From the NCBI RefSeq assembly GCF_900142165.1, contig NZ_FQZY01000018.1, forward strand, positions 1 to 64,000: a DNA stretch of 64,000 nucleotides, written 5' to 3'. This stretch comes from Hespellia stercorisuis DSM 15480 (GTDB lineage Bacteria; Bacillota; Clostridia; Lachnospirales; Lachnospiraceae). Shown here piece after piece: positions 32,654 to 40,907 of this stretch; position 1 is the first letter of the stretch; the number at the start of each line of letters is the position of its first letter. A program made the translations under genes and the position numbers. The notes under the pieces were generated by a model, which was not told the origin of the DNA, did not search any database, and saw nothing but the letters and a program-made list of their open reading frames with translations.

Positions 32654-35281
32654 TTATTCATCTGCTCCATACTTTTCCTGCCGAGACGGATTTCCCTTCA
32701 CCTGATCCATATTTTTCCTGCCAAGACGGATTTCCTCCATCTGCTCCGCAAGTTCCTCTGGCATGTGATCGAACAGATAATTGGAACTCTTTTCTTTCCC
32801 CTGCGGATTGTCGATATGCGCCTCGCGGATCTCCCGGTTCGTCCGCGCGATCTCTTCCTTCAGTTCTCTCGAAGACAACAGAAAACACCCTTTGCTTCGA
32901 ATGATGACCTGCTCCGTTCCATCGGACGTGGCTACCGTGACGTGATATTTTCTGCCCATCTCGTGGGCCGCTTTTTCAATGTACTGGTCCGCCGTCTCCG
33001 CCTCCTGCGTGAAAACGACCTGAATGTTGTGATACTCTTCCACTTCCTCCACATGGCCCGGGATCTTGTACGCATCGAACACGACAATCAGATGGCACTG
33101 TCTGAAGCCCTGATAATTACAGAGAATGTCCTGCAGCTTCAGGCGCGCCGCATCCAGGCTGATCTCCGCCAGCTCCTTCAGCTCGTCCCACGCAAAGATC
33201 ACGTTATAGCCATCCACCAGAAGATATTCCTTCAGCGGCGGTTTTTTGTCCGGGTTATAAATGACCTCCACAGGCTTCGGTTTCTTTTTGTCAAAAGAAA
33301 CTTTTTTTGCCGCCTTACTCTCTGGTTTTTTCTTCGGTAAGATAGTCTGCACGTAGATTTCGTCCAGCTCATCCTCGGTCAGGCGGATGTTGGAGCCGTG
33401 GCTCTTTGGCATGACATGCTCCAGAGTGTTGTCCATATGCATGTACTCTTCCACTTCATCCCACGACACCACGAATCCGGCTCCGTGTGCGCAAAAGACC
33501 GACCCGGTCGGGTTCTCCAGATCCATTTCCGGCTGGTAGTTCCTTGCTGTGATGACCTCCTGTGCGTTGTGGCACGGGCGGTATCCACTCAGTGAGCAGG
33601 ACATCTTCCCGCGGCCGCTGGTGTAAGCCTGCAGCTCCTTCTGGTAATTCTGCATGGTCGCTACCGGCGCGATCCCCTGCAGAATGGACATTTCCCCCTC
33701 CTGTTCCGGCGGTTCCATGGTTCCGCACATGCGCTCCACATCGGACATGGCACGGCCGATCATCTCCGTCGGCACCTCTAACCGATATGCATAGCAGGGT
33801 TCCAAAAGCACCGCCGCATCCTGCGCTCTCGCACTCATCAGCCCCTGTCTTACCGCCCGGTACGTGGCCTGGCGGAAGTCGCCGCCCTCGGTGTGCTTAA
33901 GATGTGCCTTGCCGGAAGTCAACGTAATGTTCATGTCCGTGATATGGGCTCCAGTCAACACCCCCACATGCTCCCGCTCCTCCAGATGGGTCAGAATCAG
34001 CCTCTGCCAGTTGCGGTCCAGCACATCCTCGCTGCACTTTGTATGGAAGACCATCCCACTCCCCGCTTCGCCCGGCTCCAGCAGCAAATGGACCTCGGCA
34101 TAGTGGCGGAGCGGCTCGAAGTGACCCACTCCTTCCACCGCCCTGGAGACGGTCTCTCTGTACATGATTTTCCCTGCGCCGAACTCGACCCACACACCAA
34201 ATCTTTTTTTGATCAGATACTGCAGGATCTCGGTCTGCACCTCTCCCATGAGCTGGGCCTGGATCTCCCTGAGATTTTCATTCCAGACGATGTGGAGCTG
34301 CGGCTCTTCCTCCTCCAACTCCTTCAGCTTTCCGAGCATCACATTGGCGTGTACATTTTCCGGGAGAATGATCCGGTAAGTCAAAACAGGCTCCAGTACT
34401 GGAATCTCCGAATCCGGCTCCGCGCCGATTCCCTCCCCGGGAAATGTCTGCGTCAGCCCGGTGACCGCACAGACCGTCCCCGCCTGCACCTCCGGCACCG
34501 CTTCAAAAGCCGCCCCCGAATAAATACGAATCTGGTTGACCTTCTCTGCGGCATCTGTCAGCACATCCTTCACCTTCAGTGTCCCGCCGGTCACCTTCAG
34601 ATACGTGAGTCTGGTTCCATTTTCATCCCTTGCGATCTTGTAGACCCTGGCCCCAAACTCTTTGGGATATTCCCGTGACTTCGCGTACATCCGCAGTCCT
34701 TCCAGCAGTTCCATCGCTTTCTTGTCCTTGTCCGAAGCCGCACCTGTGTCTGTCATACTGCCCGCGCCGCCCGGCCGCACTTCATTGATTATCTCCATCA
34801 GGCCCGGCGTAAATTCCTGGCATCCCTCGCCCAGACGTTCCTGCAGCTGCTCCAGAAGCTTTTCTTTATTTGTTCCGTCCTGATCCATCTTATTTATAAA
34901 AAGAAACGTCGGAATTTCATGACGTTTCAGCAGTCTCCACAAAGTCTCCGTGTGCCCCTGTACACCATCTGCCCCACTGACCACAAGAACCGCATAATCC
35001 AGTACCTGGAGCGTCCGCTCTGTCTCGGCCGAGAAGTCCACGTGCCCCGGCGTATCAAGCAGCGTGATCTCCATATCCTCATATGTAAGCTGTGCCTGCT
35101 TGGAAAAAATCGTGATTCCGCGGCTCCTTTCCATCTCATCATTGTCCAGGAACGCATCCCTCGTGTCCACACGTCCCAGTCTGCGGGTCGTTCCCGTAAT
35201 ATACAGCATCGCCTCAGACAATGTCGTCTTCCCCGCATCGACATGGGCAAGGATTCCGATATTTATTTTTTTATTCTGCAT
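32654..35281 (-). CDS. EF-G/TetM-like ribosome GTPase fused to a Rae1/YacP-type NYN endonuclease domain
   Basis: This 875-residue protein has an N-terminal translational GTPase with AHVDAGKT, RGITI, DTPGHVDF and NKMD motifs (residues 1-140). EF-G domains II-V of the tetracycline ribosomal-protection type follow to about 640. A linker leads to a C-terminal NYN domain (about 705-865) reading YLLVDGYNVIFAWDELKELA, VVFDAYK, FTQEAETADQYIEKAA, ATSDGTEQ and SSRELKEEIA. These match B. subtilis Rae1 (YacP), an endonuclease that cuts mRNA in the ribosomal A site. The segment after NKMD is short and lacks an obvious SAK/SAL motif. The start at 35281 follows AAGGAG. The role is inferred: ribosome binding plus mRNA cleavage. 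Confidence 0.88.
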   Translation of the reverse strand: MQNKKINIGILAHVDAGKTTLSEAMLYITGTTRRLGRVDTRDAFLDNDEMERSRGITIFSKQAQLTYEDMEITLLDTPGHVDFSAETERTLQVLDYAVLVVSGADGVQGHTETLWRLLKRHEIPTFLFINKMDQDGTNKEKLLEQLQERLGEGCQEFTPGLMEIINEVRPGGAGSMTDTGAASDKDKKAMELLEGLRMYAKSREYPKEFGARVYKIARDENGTRLTYLKVTGGTLKVKDVLTDAAEKVNQIRIYSGAAFEAVPEVQAGTVCAVTGLTQTFPGEGIGAEPDSEIPVLEPVLTYRIILPENVHANVMLGKLKELEEEEPQLHIVWNENLREIQAQLMGEVQTEILQYLIKKRFGVWVEFGAGKIMYRETVSRAVEGVGHFEPLRHYAEVHLLLEPGEAGSGMVFHTKCSEDVLDRNWQRLILTHLEEREHVGVLTGAHITDMNITLTSGKAHLKHTEGGDFRQATYRAVRQGLMSARAQDAAVLLEPCYAYRLEVPTEMIGRAMSDVERMCGTMEPPEQEGEMSILQGIAPVATMQNYQKELQAYTSGRGKMSCSLSGYRPCHNAQEVITARNYQPEMDLENPTGSVFCAHGAGFVVSWDEVEEYMHMDNTLEHVMPKSHGSNIRLTEDELDEIYVQTILPKKKPESKAAKKVSFDKKKPKPVEVIYNPDKKPPLKEYLLVDGYNVIFAWDELKELAEISLDAARLKLQDILCNYQGFRQCHLIVVFDAYKIPGHVEEVEEYHNIQVVFTQEAETADQYIEKAAHEMGRKYHVTVATSDGTEQVIIRSKGCFLLSSRELKEEIARTNREIREAHIDNPQGKEKSSNYLFDHMPEELAEQMEEIRLGRKNMDQVKGNPSRQEKYGADE

Positions 35282-35389
35282 CACAAATCTCCTTCGGCTG
35301 TTTTCATCATCCATTCTAAAACCGCTTCCTGTAGCCCGCCGGTGAACTCACCTTCAGACTTACCGGCAAACTCATCCGGCAGCGATTAG

Positions 35390-35467
35390 GGACAGAGCAA
35401 AAGTGCAATTGGGGACGTAGCAAAGTTGCAACTTTGCTACGTCCCCAATTGCACTTTTGCTCTGTCC
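35390..35467. repeat. Long palindromic element, copy 5 (78 bp, perfect)
   Basis: Bases 35390-35428 are the exact reverse complement of 35429-35467. Compared with copies 1, 3 and 4 the arm reads GAGCAAAAG instead of GGTCAAAAG, and the other arm carries the matching change CTTTTGCTC. It lies between the CsoR gene and the GTPase-nuclease fusion, directly next to the stem-loop repeat at 35466-35515. Confidence 0.95.
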
Positions 35468-35515
35468 TCAACCCGCCACTTTGTGCTTCATGCACTTGAA
35501 GCGGGGCATACTTAC
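35466..35515 (-). repeat. Second copy of the 50-bp stem-loop repeat
   Basis: Read on the minus strand, this piece aligns over its full length with 14454-14503 (GTAAG.AT.CCCC, CTTCAAGTGC, AAGTGG.GGGT and GAGG or AAGG shared). CCCGC/GCGGG and GTGC/GCAC can pair here; the inner pair is GTGC/GTAC with a G-U in the other copy. It begins 6 bp after the CsoR stop codon. Confidence 0.6.
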
Positions 35516-35521
35516 GAGCGA

Positions 35522-35851
35522 TCATTTCATATATCGGTCTATCGCGTGATTCAGTTCCTCGATCATCTGCTGGTCACCATCCTCCACCGCGTGTACAATG
35601 CAGTGCTCGATATGATCCTTCAGGATCACTTTGCCGGTGTTGTTCAGCGCGGATTTGACCGCAGCCAGCTGAATCAGCACTTCGCTGCAGTCCTCGCCAT
35701 CCTCCACCATCCGGCGCACCTTGTTGAGATGGCCGCTGGCTCTGGCCAGCCGGTCAAGCACCTCTTTTGTATGAGTGTGGTTGTGACCATGATTGTGGGG
35801 GACCTGCTGCGGTTCCTGTTCATGCCCCTCCTGTGTATGTGCTTCTTTCAT
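35522..35851 (-). CDS. CsoR/FrmR-family metal-sensing repressor with His-rich N-terminus
   Basis: This 109-residue all-helical repressor has the family metal/thiol site C55, H80 and C84 (GEDCSEV...KDHIEHC), as in copper-sensing CsoR. The first 28 residues hold eight His (HTQEGHEQ..., PHNHGHNHTHT), a tail that could bind Ni, Co or Zn. Downstream genes include a CbiMQO transporter, so a nickel/cobalt role is possible despite the CsoR-like core. ATG at 35851 with AGGG 8 nt upstream is preferred over 35857. No copper exporter is adjacent. Confidence 0.85.
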   Translation of the reverse strand: MKEAHTQEGHEQEPQQVPHNHGHNHTHTKEVLDRLARASGHLNKVRRMVEDGEDCSEVLIQLAAVKSALNNTGKVILKDHIEHCIVHAVEDGDQQMIEELNHAIDRYMK

Positions 35852-36033
35852 TCTCATCACCCTATTCTATACTATGTATGACTTTTTAGCAAAGCGGACA
35901 TTCCGAGTCCGATTCACTGCATCCTCATAATTGCTCAGATAAAATTATTTTACGTGATTCCCGATGATTAGTCAACCAGTCAATGCAAATGTCTGTGCAA
36001 GATCCGATACAGCAGAAAATGTAAGATCGCCAA

Positions 36034-36402
36034 TTACTTTTCACATTCCGGTACATTTTTTGTGGCAACGATATCGCTGCCCAGTGAGAGCACATCCCGA
36101 ATTACCACCTGCCCGGAAAACACCGGTGCCTGCAGCGTCACTTTTTTCACCTCTTCCATCACCCGAAAAATTTTATCTTTCGGAATGGCGGCGGTCGTTC
36201 TCACACTTGCCAGCGGCAGGGTTCCGCCCAAAACAGCCACGGAGCTTGCGATCGTCCTTCTCGGTGCCGTCAGTTCCTGCCGGACGTATTCTTCACCTCT
36301 CGCACAGGCCGCCCCCTCGATCCTTCTGATCTCGGTTCCTTCAAACTCTGCCGTGACATCACATCCATTCGGACACACGATACATGTAAATTCTTTTAGC
36401 AT
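36034..36402 (-). CDS. DUF1667 protein (small redox subunit)
   Basis: This 122-residue protein starts MLKEFTCIVCPNGCDVTAEF. The CxxCPxGC pattern and a later Cys (GAACARGEEYVRQE) are the conserved positions of DUF1667. The family is found as the third gene beside GlpA- and GlpB-like flavoproteins and probably carries electrons in place of GlpC. It overlaps the preceding oxidoreductase gene by 7 bp. GGAGG lies before the start at 36402. Confidence 0.85.
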   Translation of the reverse strand: MLKEFTCIVCPNGCDVTAEFEGTEIRRIEGAACARGEEYVRQELTAPRRTIASSVAVLGGTLPLASVRTTAAIPKDKIFRVMEEVKKVTLQAPVFSGQVVIRDVLSLGSDIVATKNVPECEK

Positions 36403-37703
36403 TCCACACACACCTCCAATGCTCCGTCTCTCTTCATACGCTCCGCCTTCACCGGAATCTGGATCATCTCCGCGGGGATTGCCTTCTTCATCTTTCTGGA
36501 TGCAATCGTCTCCCCGTTCTGGCGCACCACGATCGTCACATCCTTAAACTGTTTTCTGACACGCATGGCCAGCTTCACATCCTGCGTTCCGCTGACTTTC
36601 TGCGGAATCGTATGATTGATATTCTCATCGGCAGTCACAGGAATCCTGCACGCCTGCAGCTTTCCGTCGCACACGTACCGCGCGGCTCCCTCCGCCAGTT
36701 TTTCCGCCTCCATGGAAACAAAATCAACCAGATCATGTACATGCAGCACATTTCCTGCAGCGAAAATCCCCTCCTGAGATGTCTGGAAATTTTCATCCAC
36801 GACCGCGCCCTTGGTTCGCCCATCCAAAACCACCGATGCGTCGAGAGAGAGCTCATTCTCCGGAATCAATCCCACCGACAGAATCAGGGTGTCACAGGGA
36901 TAGACTTTTTCCGTGCCGGGAATCGGTTTCAGACTCTCATCCACCTCCGATACCGTGACTGATTCCAATCTGGATTTTCCTGTAATCTCCGTCACCGTAT
37001 GGCTCAGATACAGCGGAATGTCATAATCGTTGAGACACTGCTGAATATTTCTCGGAAGTCCGCTCGGAATGGGCAGGATCTCGAAAACTGCCTGCACATG
37101 TGCCCCCTCCAGCGTCATGCGCCGCGCCATGATCATTCCGATATCACCGGAACCCAGGATCACCACCTCTTTTCCGGGCATCCGGTTATACAGGTTGATA
37201 TACGCCTGCGCCACACCCGCCGTGAACACGCCGGTCGGCCTCTCCCCGGGAATCCCCAGCACTCCTCTGGTCCGTTCCCTGCAGCCCATCGTCAGGATGA
37301 CCGCTCTGGCTCTCCATTTTCTGATTCCGCCCCGCGTGACAACGGTGACCACCTTGTCCTCTGTGATCTCCGTCACCGCCGCATTGGTGATGTAGGGAAT
37401 GTGCAGTTCCTCCACCGCATCGATGAATCGCTGCGCATACTCAGGCCCACTCAGCGTCTCCTTGAATCTGGTGAGCCCGAATCCGTCATGGATACACTGG
37501 CGCAGGATTCCGCCCATGGTTTTCTCCCGCTCTACGATCAGCACACTGGTAATCCCCTTCTCATACAGTTTTACCGCTGCCGCCAGCCCTGCAGGGCCTC
37601 CCCCGACAACCAGCACATCTATTTCCTGCATTTTTTCTATTTCATCCGTCTCTTCTATTTCTCTTATTCCTTCCACTTCTCTTGTTCTGTCAAATGTTTC
37701 CAT
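36396..37703 (-). CDS. FAD/NAD(P)-dependent oxidoreductase (anaerobic glycerol-3-phosphate dehydrogenase-associated)
   Basis: This 435-residue pyridine-nucleotide-disulfide-type flavoprotein has the FAD motif VLVVGGGPAGLAAAVKLYEK (about 30-50), a second dinucleotide fold VVILGSGDIGMIMARRM and the C-terminal FAD motif GIFAAGNVLHVHDLVDF. There is an extra acidic N-terminal stretch of 24 residues (REVEGIREIEETDEIEKMQE) before the flavin domain. AGGAGGTGCACG supports the long start. It begins 10 bp after the GlpA-like gene and should accept electrons from it. Confidence 0.88.
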   Translation of the reverse strand: METFDRTREVEGIREIEETDEIEKMQEIDVLVVGGGPAGLAAAVKLYEKGITSVLIVEREKTMGGILRQCIHDGFGLTRFKETLSGPEYAQRFIDAVEELHIPYITNAAVTEITEDKVVTVVTRGGIRKWRARAVILTMGCRERTRGVLGIPGERPTGVFTAGVAQAYINLYNRMPGKEVVILGSGDIGMIMARRMTLEGAHVQAVFEILPIPSGLPRNIQQCLNDYDIPLYLSHTVTEITGKSRLESVTVSEVDESLKPIPGTEKVYPCDTLILSVGLIPENELSLDASVVLDGRTKGAVVDENFQTSQEGIFAAGNVLHVHDLVDFVSMEAEKLAEGAARYVCDGKLQACRIPVTADENINHTIPQKVSGTQDVKLAMRVRKQFKDVTIVVRQNGETIASRKMKKAIPAEMIQIPVKAERMKRDGALEVCVEC

Positions 37704-37713
37704 CGTGCACCTC

Positions 37714-39162
37714 CTATCTCACCTTTCCGGTAAACATATACGCACCCTGTCTGTTATAGCAGATTTCTTCCGGCTGCTGTCCCAGTTCCTGCTCGATCAT
37801 CTGCGTGATCCGCATCTGGCAGTATCCGCCCTGACACCGTCCCATCATCGAACGTGTGCGGTATTTGACTCCGACCACTGTACTCACCCCCAGCGGATTA
37901 TGTATGGCTTGCAATATCTCCGCTTTCGACACTTTCTCACAGCGGCAGATCAGCTGACCATAATCTGGATTTTTCTCAATAGCTTCTCTCTGCTCCTCTT
38001 CCGTCATCAGCGAAAATCTCCGGATCCCTTTTCTTTTCGGGTTAAATTCCTGATTCTTCTCCGGATGCTCTCTCCCCGCCAGCATGGACGCCACCATTCT
38101 GCCGATGGGCACCGCGGCCGTCAGACCCGGAGACTCGATTCCCACGAGGTTGATTGCCCGGGGCGCGATTTCTTCTCTCATCTCAATCCGAAAATCCTGA
38201 ATAACGCCATTTTCATCCACCCACTTCGGCAGGATTCCGGAATAGTTTCTTATGTAGTCCGCCTTTCTAATGCAGGGCCACAAGTCCGATGCGCTCTCAG
38301 CCAGATAATCCATATTTTTCTGTGAGACGCTGTAATCTGTAAAATCCGTCACCATATCTGCATTTGGTCCAATGATTACGTTCCCGTCCGTCGTATTGGT
38401 CACATGAATCCCCATATATGTATTGCTGGGTACCGGATATACAGGCATAGGGAGCATTGCCCCTGTCCGCTGATCCAGGATAATGTAATCCCCCTTGGAG
38501 CCAATGATCTGATACCCGGTGATTCCCAGCATATCCGAGATTTTCCCACATCCCAGCCCGGCACTGTTCACGACCCACCGCGTCCGGATCTCATCTGTTC
38601 CCGCAGTGATGCAGTATTCATCCGCCTCACGCCGGATGGCCGTCACCTCGTGGTCAAAGAGATATTCCGCGCCGTTTTCCGCCGCATTTTCCGCGAGTGC
38701 TATGGTATAGATAAACGGATCCACGATCCCGCTGTTCTCCGACAACATCGCAAATTTCCCCACAACGGCCGGAACCAGCCGGTGCAGTTCTTCCTCATCA
38801 ATCAGACTGAGCCCGGCCGCGCCGTTTTTCGCGCCCTGCTCCATGGTCCGCTCCAGCGTTTCCATATCCTCCCGGGTATTGCCGACCAGCACCTTCCCGC
38901 ACCGCTTAAACGGAATGTCCAGTTCCTGTGCCAGCCTGTCAAACTCCCGGTTGCCCTCCACACAGAGCTTCGCCTTCAGGGTACCGGTGTCATAGGCAAA
39001 TCCTCCATGAACCACCCCGGAATTTCGTCCGCTCGTCTCATAACATACATCCAGGTTCTTCTCCAGGACCACAATATCCAGCCTGTATCTGGACAGCTCC
39101 CGCGCGATCGCGCTCCCGACTACACCGCCGCCTATCACGGCAACATCGTATCTCTCTTTCAA
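37714..39162 (-). CDS. GlpA-like FAD-dependent dehydrogenase with BFD [2Fe-2S] domain
   Basis: This 482-residue protein has the FAD motif YDVAVIGGGVVGSAIARELS and substrate segment GRNSGVVHGGFAYDTGTLKA, typical of glycerol-3-phosphate/hydroxyacid dehydrogenases. A C-terminal BFD-like domain with LICRCEKV and GRCQGGYC carries a [2Fe-2S] cluster. The start is TTG at 39162, with GAGGTG six bases upstream; longer ATG frames lack a ribosome site. With the next two genes it forms a GlpABC-like complex. No glycerol kinase or facilitator is adjacent, so the substrate could be another 2-hydroxy acid. Confidence 0.88.
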   Translation of the reverse strand: MKERYDVAVIGGGVVGSAIARELSRYRLDIVVLEKNLDVCYETSGRNSGVVHGGFAYDTGTLKAKLCVEGNREFDRLAQELDIPFKRCGKVLVGNTREDMETLERTMEQGAKNGAAGLSLIDEEELHRLVPAVVGKFAMLSENSGIVDPFIYTIALAENAAENGAEYLFDHEVTAIRREADEYCITAGTDEIRTRWVVNSAGLGCGKISDMLGITGYQIIGSKGDYIILDQRTGAMLPMPVYPVPSNTYMGIHVTNTTDGNVIIGPNADMVTDFTDYSVSQKNMDYLAESASDLWPCIRKADYIRNYSGILPKWVDENGVIQDFRIEMREEIAPRAINLVGIESPGLTAAVPIGRMVASMLAGREHPEKNQEFNPKRKGIRRFSLMTEEEQREAIEKNPDYGQLICRCEKVSKAEILQAIHNPLGVSTVVGVKYRTRSMMGRCQGGYCQMRITQMIEQELGQQPEEICYNRQGAYMFTGKVR

Positions 39163-39195
39163 TCCGCACACCTCTTTCTTTGAATCCAGCCTCAT

Positions 39196-39306
39196 ATTCA
39201 TCCAATGAATTTTCTTTATAATAACATCACGTCTCCATTTTTTCAAGCATTTATGAATATTTTTGTAAAAAAATAAACCGGTACAGGATATATTCATCCA
39301 ATGTAT
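39196..39306. promoter_or_regulatory. Two copies of a 15-bp dyad operator
   Basis: ATTCATCCAATGAAT at 39196-39210 is a perfect 6-3-6 dyad, 34 bp upstream of the GlpA-like start. ATTCATCCAATGTAT at 39292-39306 differs by one base and overlaps the loop and right arm of the terminator of the GntR gene. Two matching sites flanking the promoter region point to repression, probably by the upstream-encoded FadR/GntR protein. Confidence 0.6.
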
Positions 39307-39312
39307 CGGTTT
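39267..39312 (-). terminator. Intrinsic terminator after the GntR gene
   Basis: On the minus strand AAACCGATACA (39312-39302) pairs with TGTACCGGTTT (39285-39275), followed by ATTTTTTT. It separates the GntR gene from the FAD oxidoreductase operon and overlaps the second operator copy. Confidence 0.75.
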
Positions 39313-39321
39313 TTATAAAAC

Positions 39322-40026
39322 TTATATTTCCCCGGATTTTTCGTCCTTCTGTTCCTGCTGGTACCGCTCGTGATTATACAGAATGTGATAGAGCATCTCC
39401 TGCTGCGCCTCCAGCGCCTTCCGCCCGGCAATCGCCTCGTAGATATTCCGGTGCGCTTTGATCGTGTCCTCATACTCCGTCACACTGACCTCCCGGGAAA
39501 AAATCTCGATTCCCTCCGTGATCACCGGAATCAGGTTGACCATCATCGTATTGTGTGTGCACTCCGCAATCTTTTTATGGAAAAGAGCATCCAGCTTTGA
39601 ATACTCCTCCCGCTTCATCATCTTGCTCTCAAGCTGCTCAAGAATCTCTCGAAGCTCACTGACTTCTTCCGCCGTCCCATTCTCCGCCGCCAGCGCCGCA
39701 ATAGACGGCTCGATGATGCTCCTCACCTGCAGCACGTCCCGGGTCAGCTTCTTCTTATCCTTCACCATGGCAAATCCGAACGGATCGTCCACCACGCCCT
39801 GCTTCTCCGATAGAAATGTCCCGGCCCCCTGCCGGATCACCACAATATTCCGGCTCACCAGAACGCGCAGTGCCTCACGCACCATATTCCGGCTGACCCC
39901 CAGGATTTCTGCCAGTTCCGGCTCCGTGGGGAGCTTATCCCCCGGCCGGTAATCCCGCTCCTGTATCAACTGCAGCAGTCCATCCACAGCCTTCTCTCCC
40001 AAAGTTAATCCCTGTTCCCTCTTCAT
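39322..40026 (-). CDS. FadR/GntR family transcriptional regulator
   Basis: This 234-residue regulator has the winged helix [40 protein letters not shown] and the all-helical FCD ligand domain ([34 protein letters not shown]). Metal/ligand His and Asp positions of FCD appear present. It starts with a 4-bp overlap to the endonuclease IV stop (ATGA), so both are co-transcribed. Its likely target is the downstream oxidoreductase operon with paired ATTCAT dyads. FadR-type members usually sense organic acids. Confidence 0.88.
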   Translation of the reverse strand: MKREQGLTLGEKAVDGLLQLIQERDYRPGDKLPTEPELAEILGVSRNMVREALRVLVSRNIVVIRQGAGTFLSEKQGVVDDPFGFAMVKDKKKLTRDVLQVRSIIEPSIAALAAENGTAEEVSELREILEQLESKMMKREEYSKLDALFHKKIAECTHNTMMVNLIPVITEGIEIFSREVSVTEYEDTIKAHRNIYEAIAGRKALEAQQEMLYHILYNHERYQQEQKDEKSGEI

Positions 40027-40853
40027 GCCACACTCCCCCGCAAAAGTTCAATCTCCTTCTTGTACCCGGGAAGCTCATTGGGCGTCTCCAGGCAAAATGG
40101 CAGACCCCGCAGTTTCGGGTGATTGATGATCCGCACCATGGCCTCCAGCCCGATGCTGCCCTCCCCGATCTTTTCATGGCGGTCCTTGTGACTCTCAAAC
40201 GGATTCTTACTGTCATTGAGATGAATTGCCCTCAGCCGGTCCAACCCCACGATCCGGTCAAACTCTTCCAATACTTCATCCAGATGATTCACGATATCAT
40301 ACCCGGCATCGTACACATGGCAGGTGTCCAGGCAGACGCCGATCTTGTCGGTCAGATTCACTCCCGCTATGATCTCATGCAGCTCCTCAAAGCTCCGGCC
40401 GACCTCCGTTCCCTTTCCGGACATGGTCTCCAGAAGCACGGTCGTGGTCTGCTCCTCAGTTATAATGTCATTGAGCATCTCCGTGATCAGACGGATGCCC
40501 TCTGCACTCCCCTGCCCCACGTGACTTCCCGGATGAAAATTATAATAATTTCCCGGCACGTATTCCATCCGCTGCAGGTCATCCTTCATGGTCAGATGTG
40601 CAAATTCTCTTGTCTCTGCCTTGGCCGAACACGGATTCAGAGTGTACGGCGCATGCGCTACCAGTGTCGCAAATTCATGCTCTTCCAGAAAGCGTACCAA
40701 TGCCGCAGCATCCTCCGGATCAATTTCTTTTGCCCTGCTCCCCCGCGGATTGCGCGTGAAGAACTGGAAGGTATTTGCGCCGATGGAAACGGCCGTCTCT
40801 CCCATATTCAGAAAGCCCTTCGATGAGGATAAGTGTGCTCCTATATTTAACAT
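40023..40853 (-). CDS. nfo: Deoxyribonuclease IV (AP endonuclease)
   Basis: This 276-residue TIM-barrel enzyme of base excision repair cuts DNA 5' to abasic sites using three zinc ions. Recognisable blocks are [79 protein letters not shown] and LETPNE, which supply the His, Glu and Asp metal ligands. The length is standard. AGGAG precedes the start. The short overlap with the GntR gene is probably a matter of genome compaction. Confidence 0.95.
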   Translation of the reverse strand: MLNIGAHLSSSKGFLNMGETAVSIGANTFQFFTRNPRGSRAKEIDPEDAAALVRFLEEHEFATLVAHAPYTLNPCSAKAETREFAHLTMKDDLQRMEYVPGNYYNFHPGSHVGQGSAEGIRLITEMLNDIITEEQTTTVLLETMSGKGTEVGRSFEELHEIIAGVNLTDKIGVCLDTCHVYDAGYDIVNHLDEVLEEFDRIVGLDRLRAIHLNDSKNPFESHKDRHEKIGEGSIGLEAMVRIINHPKLRGLPFCLETPNELPGYKKEIELLRGSVA

Positions 40854-40907
40854 ATCAGTCTCCTGTTTCTTTTTTTATTCGCTTCTAAGTCTATGCGTTC
40901 TGTTTTC

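Noticed and set aside
32654-35281. Acquired tetracycline-resistance gene
   Set aside because: The N-terminal part is TetM-like, but the protein has a fused nuclease domain, a shortened G-domain segment and no mobile context beyond the palindromes.
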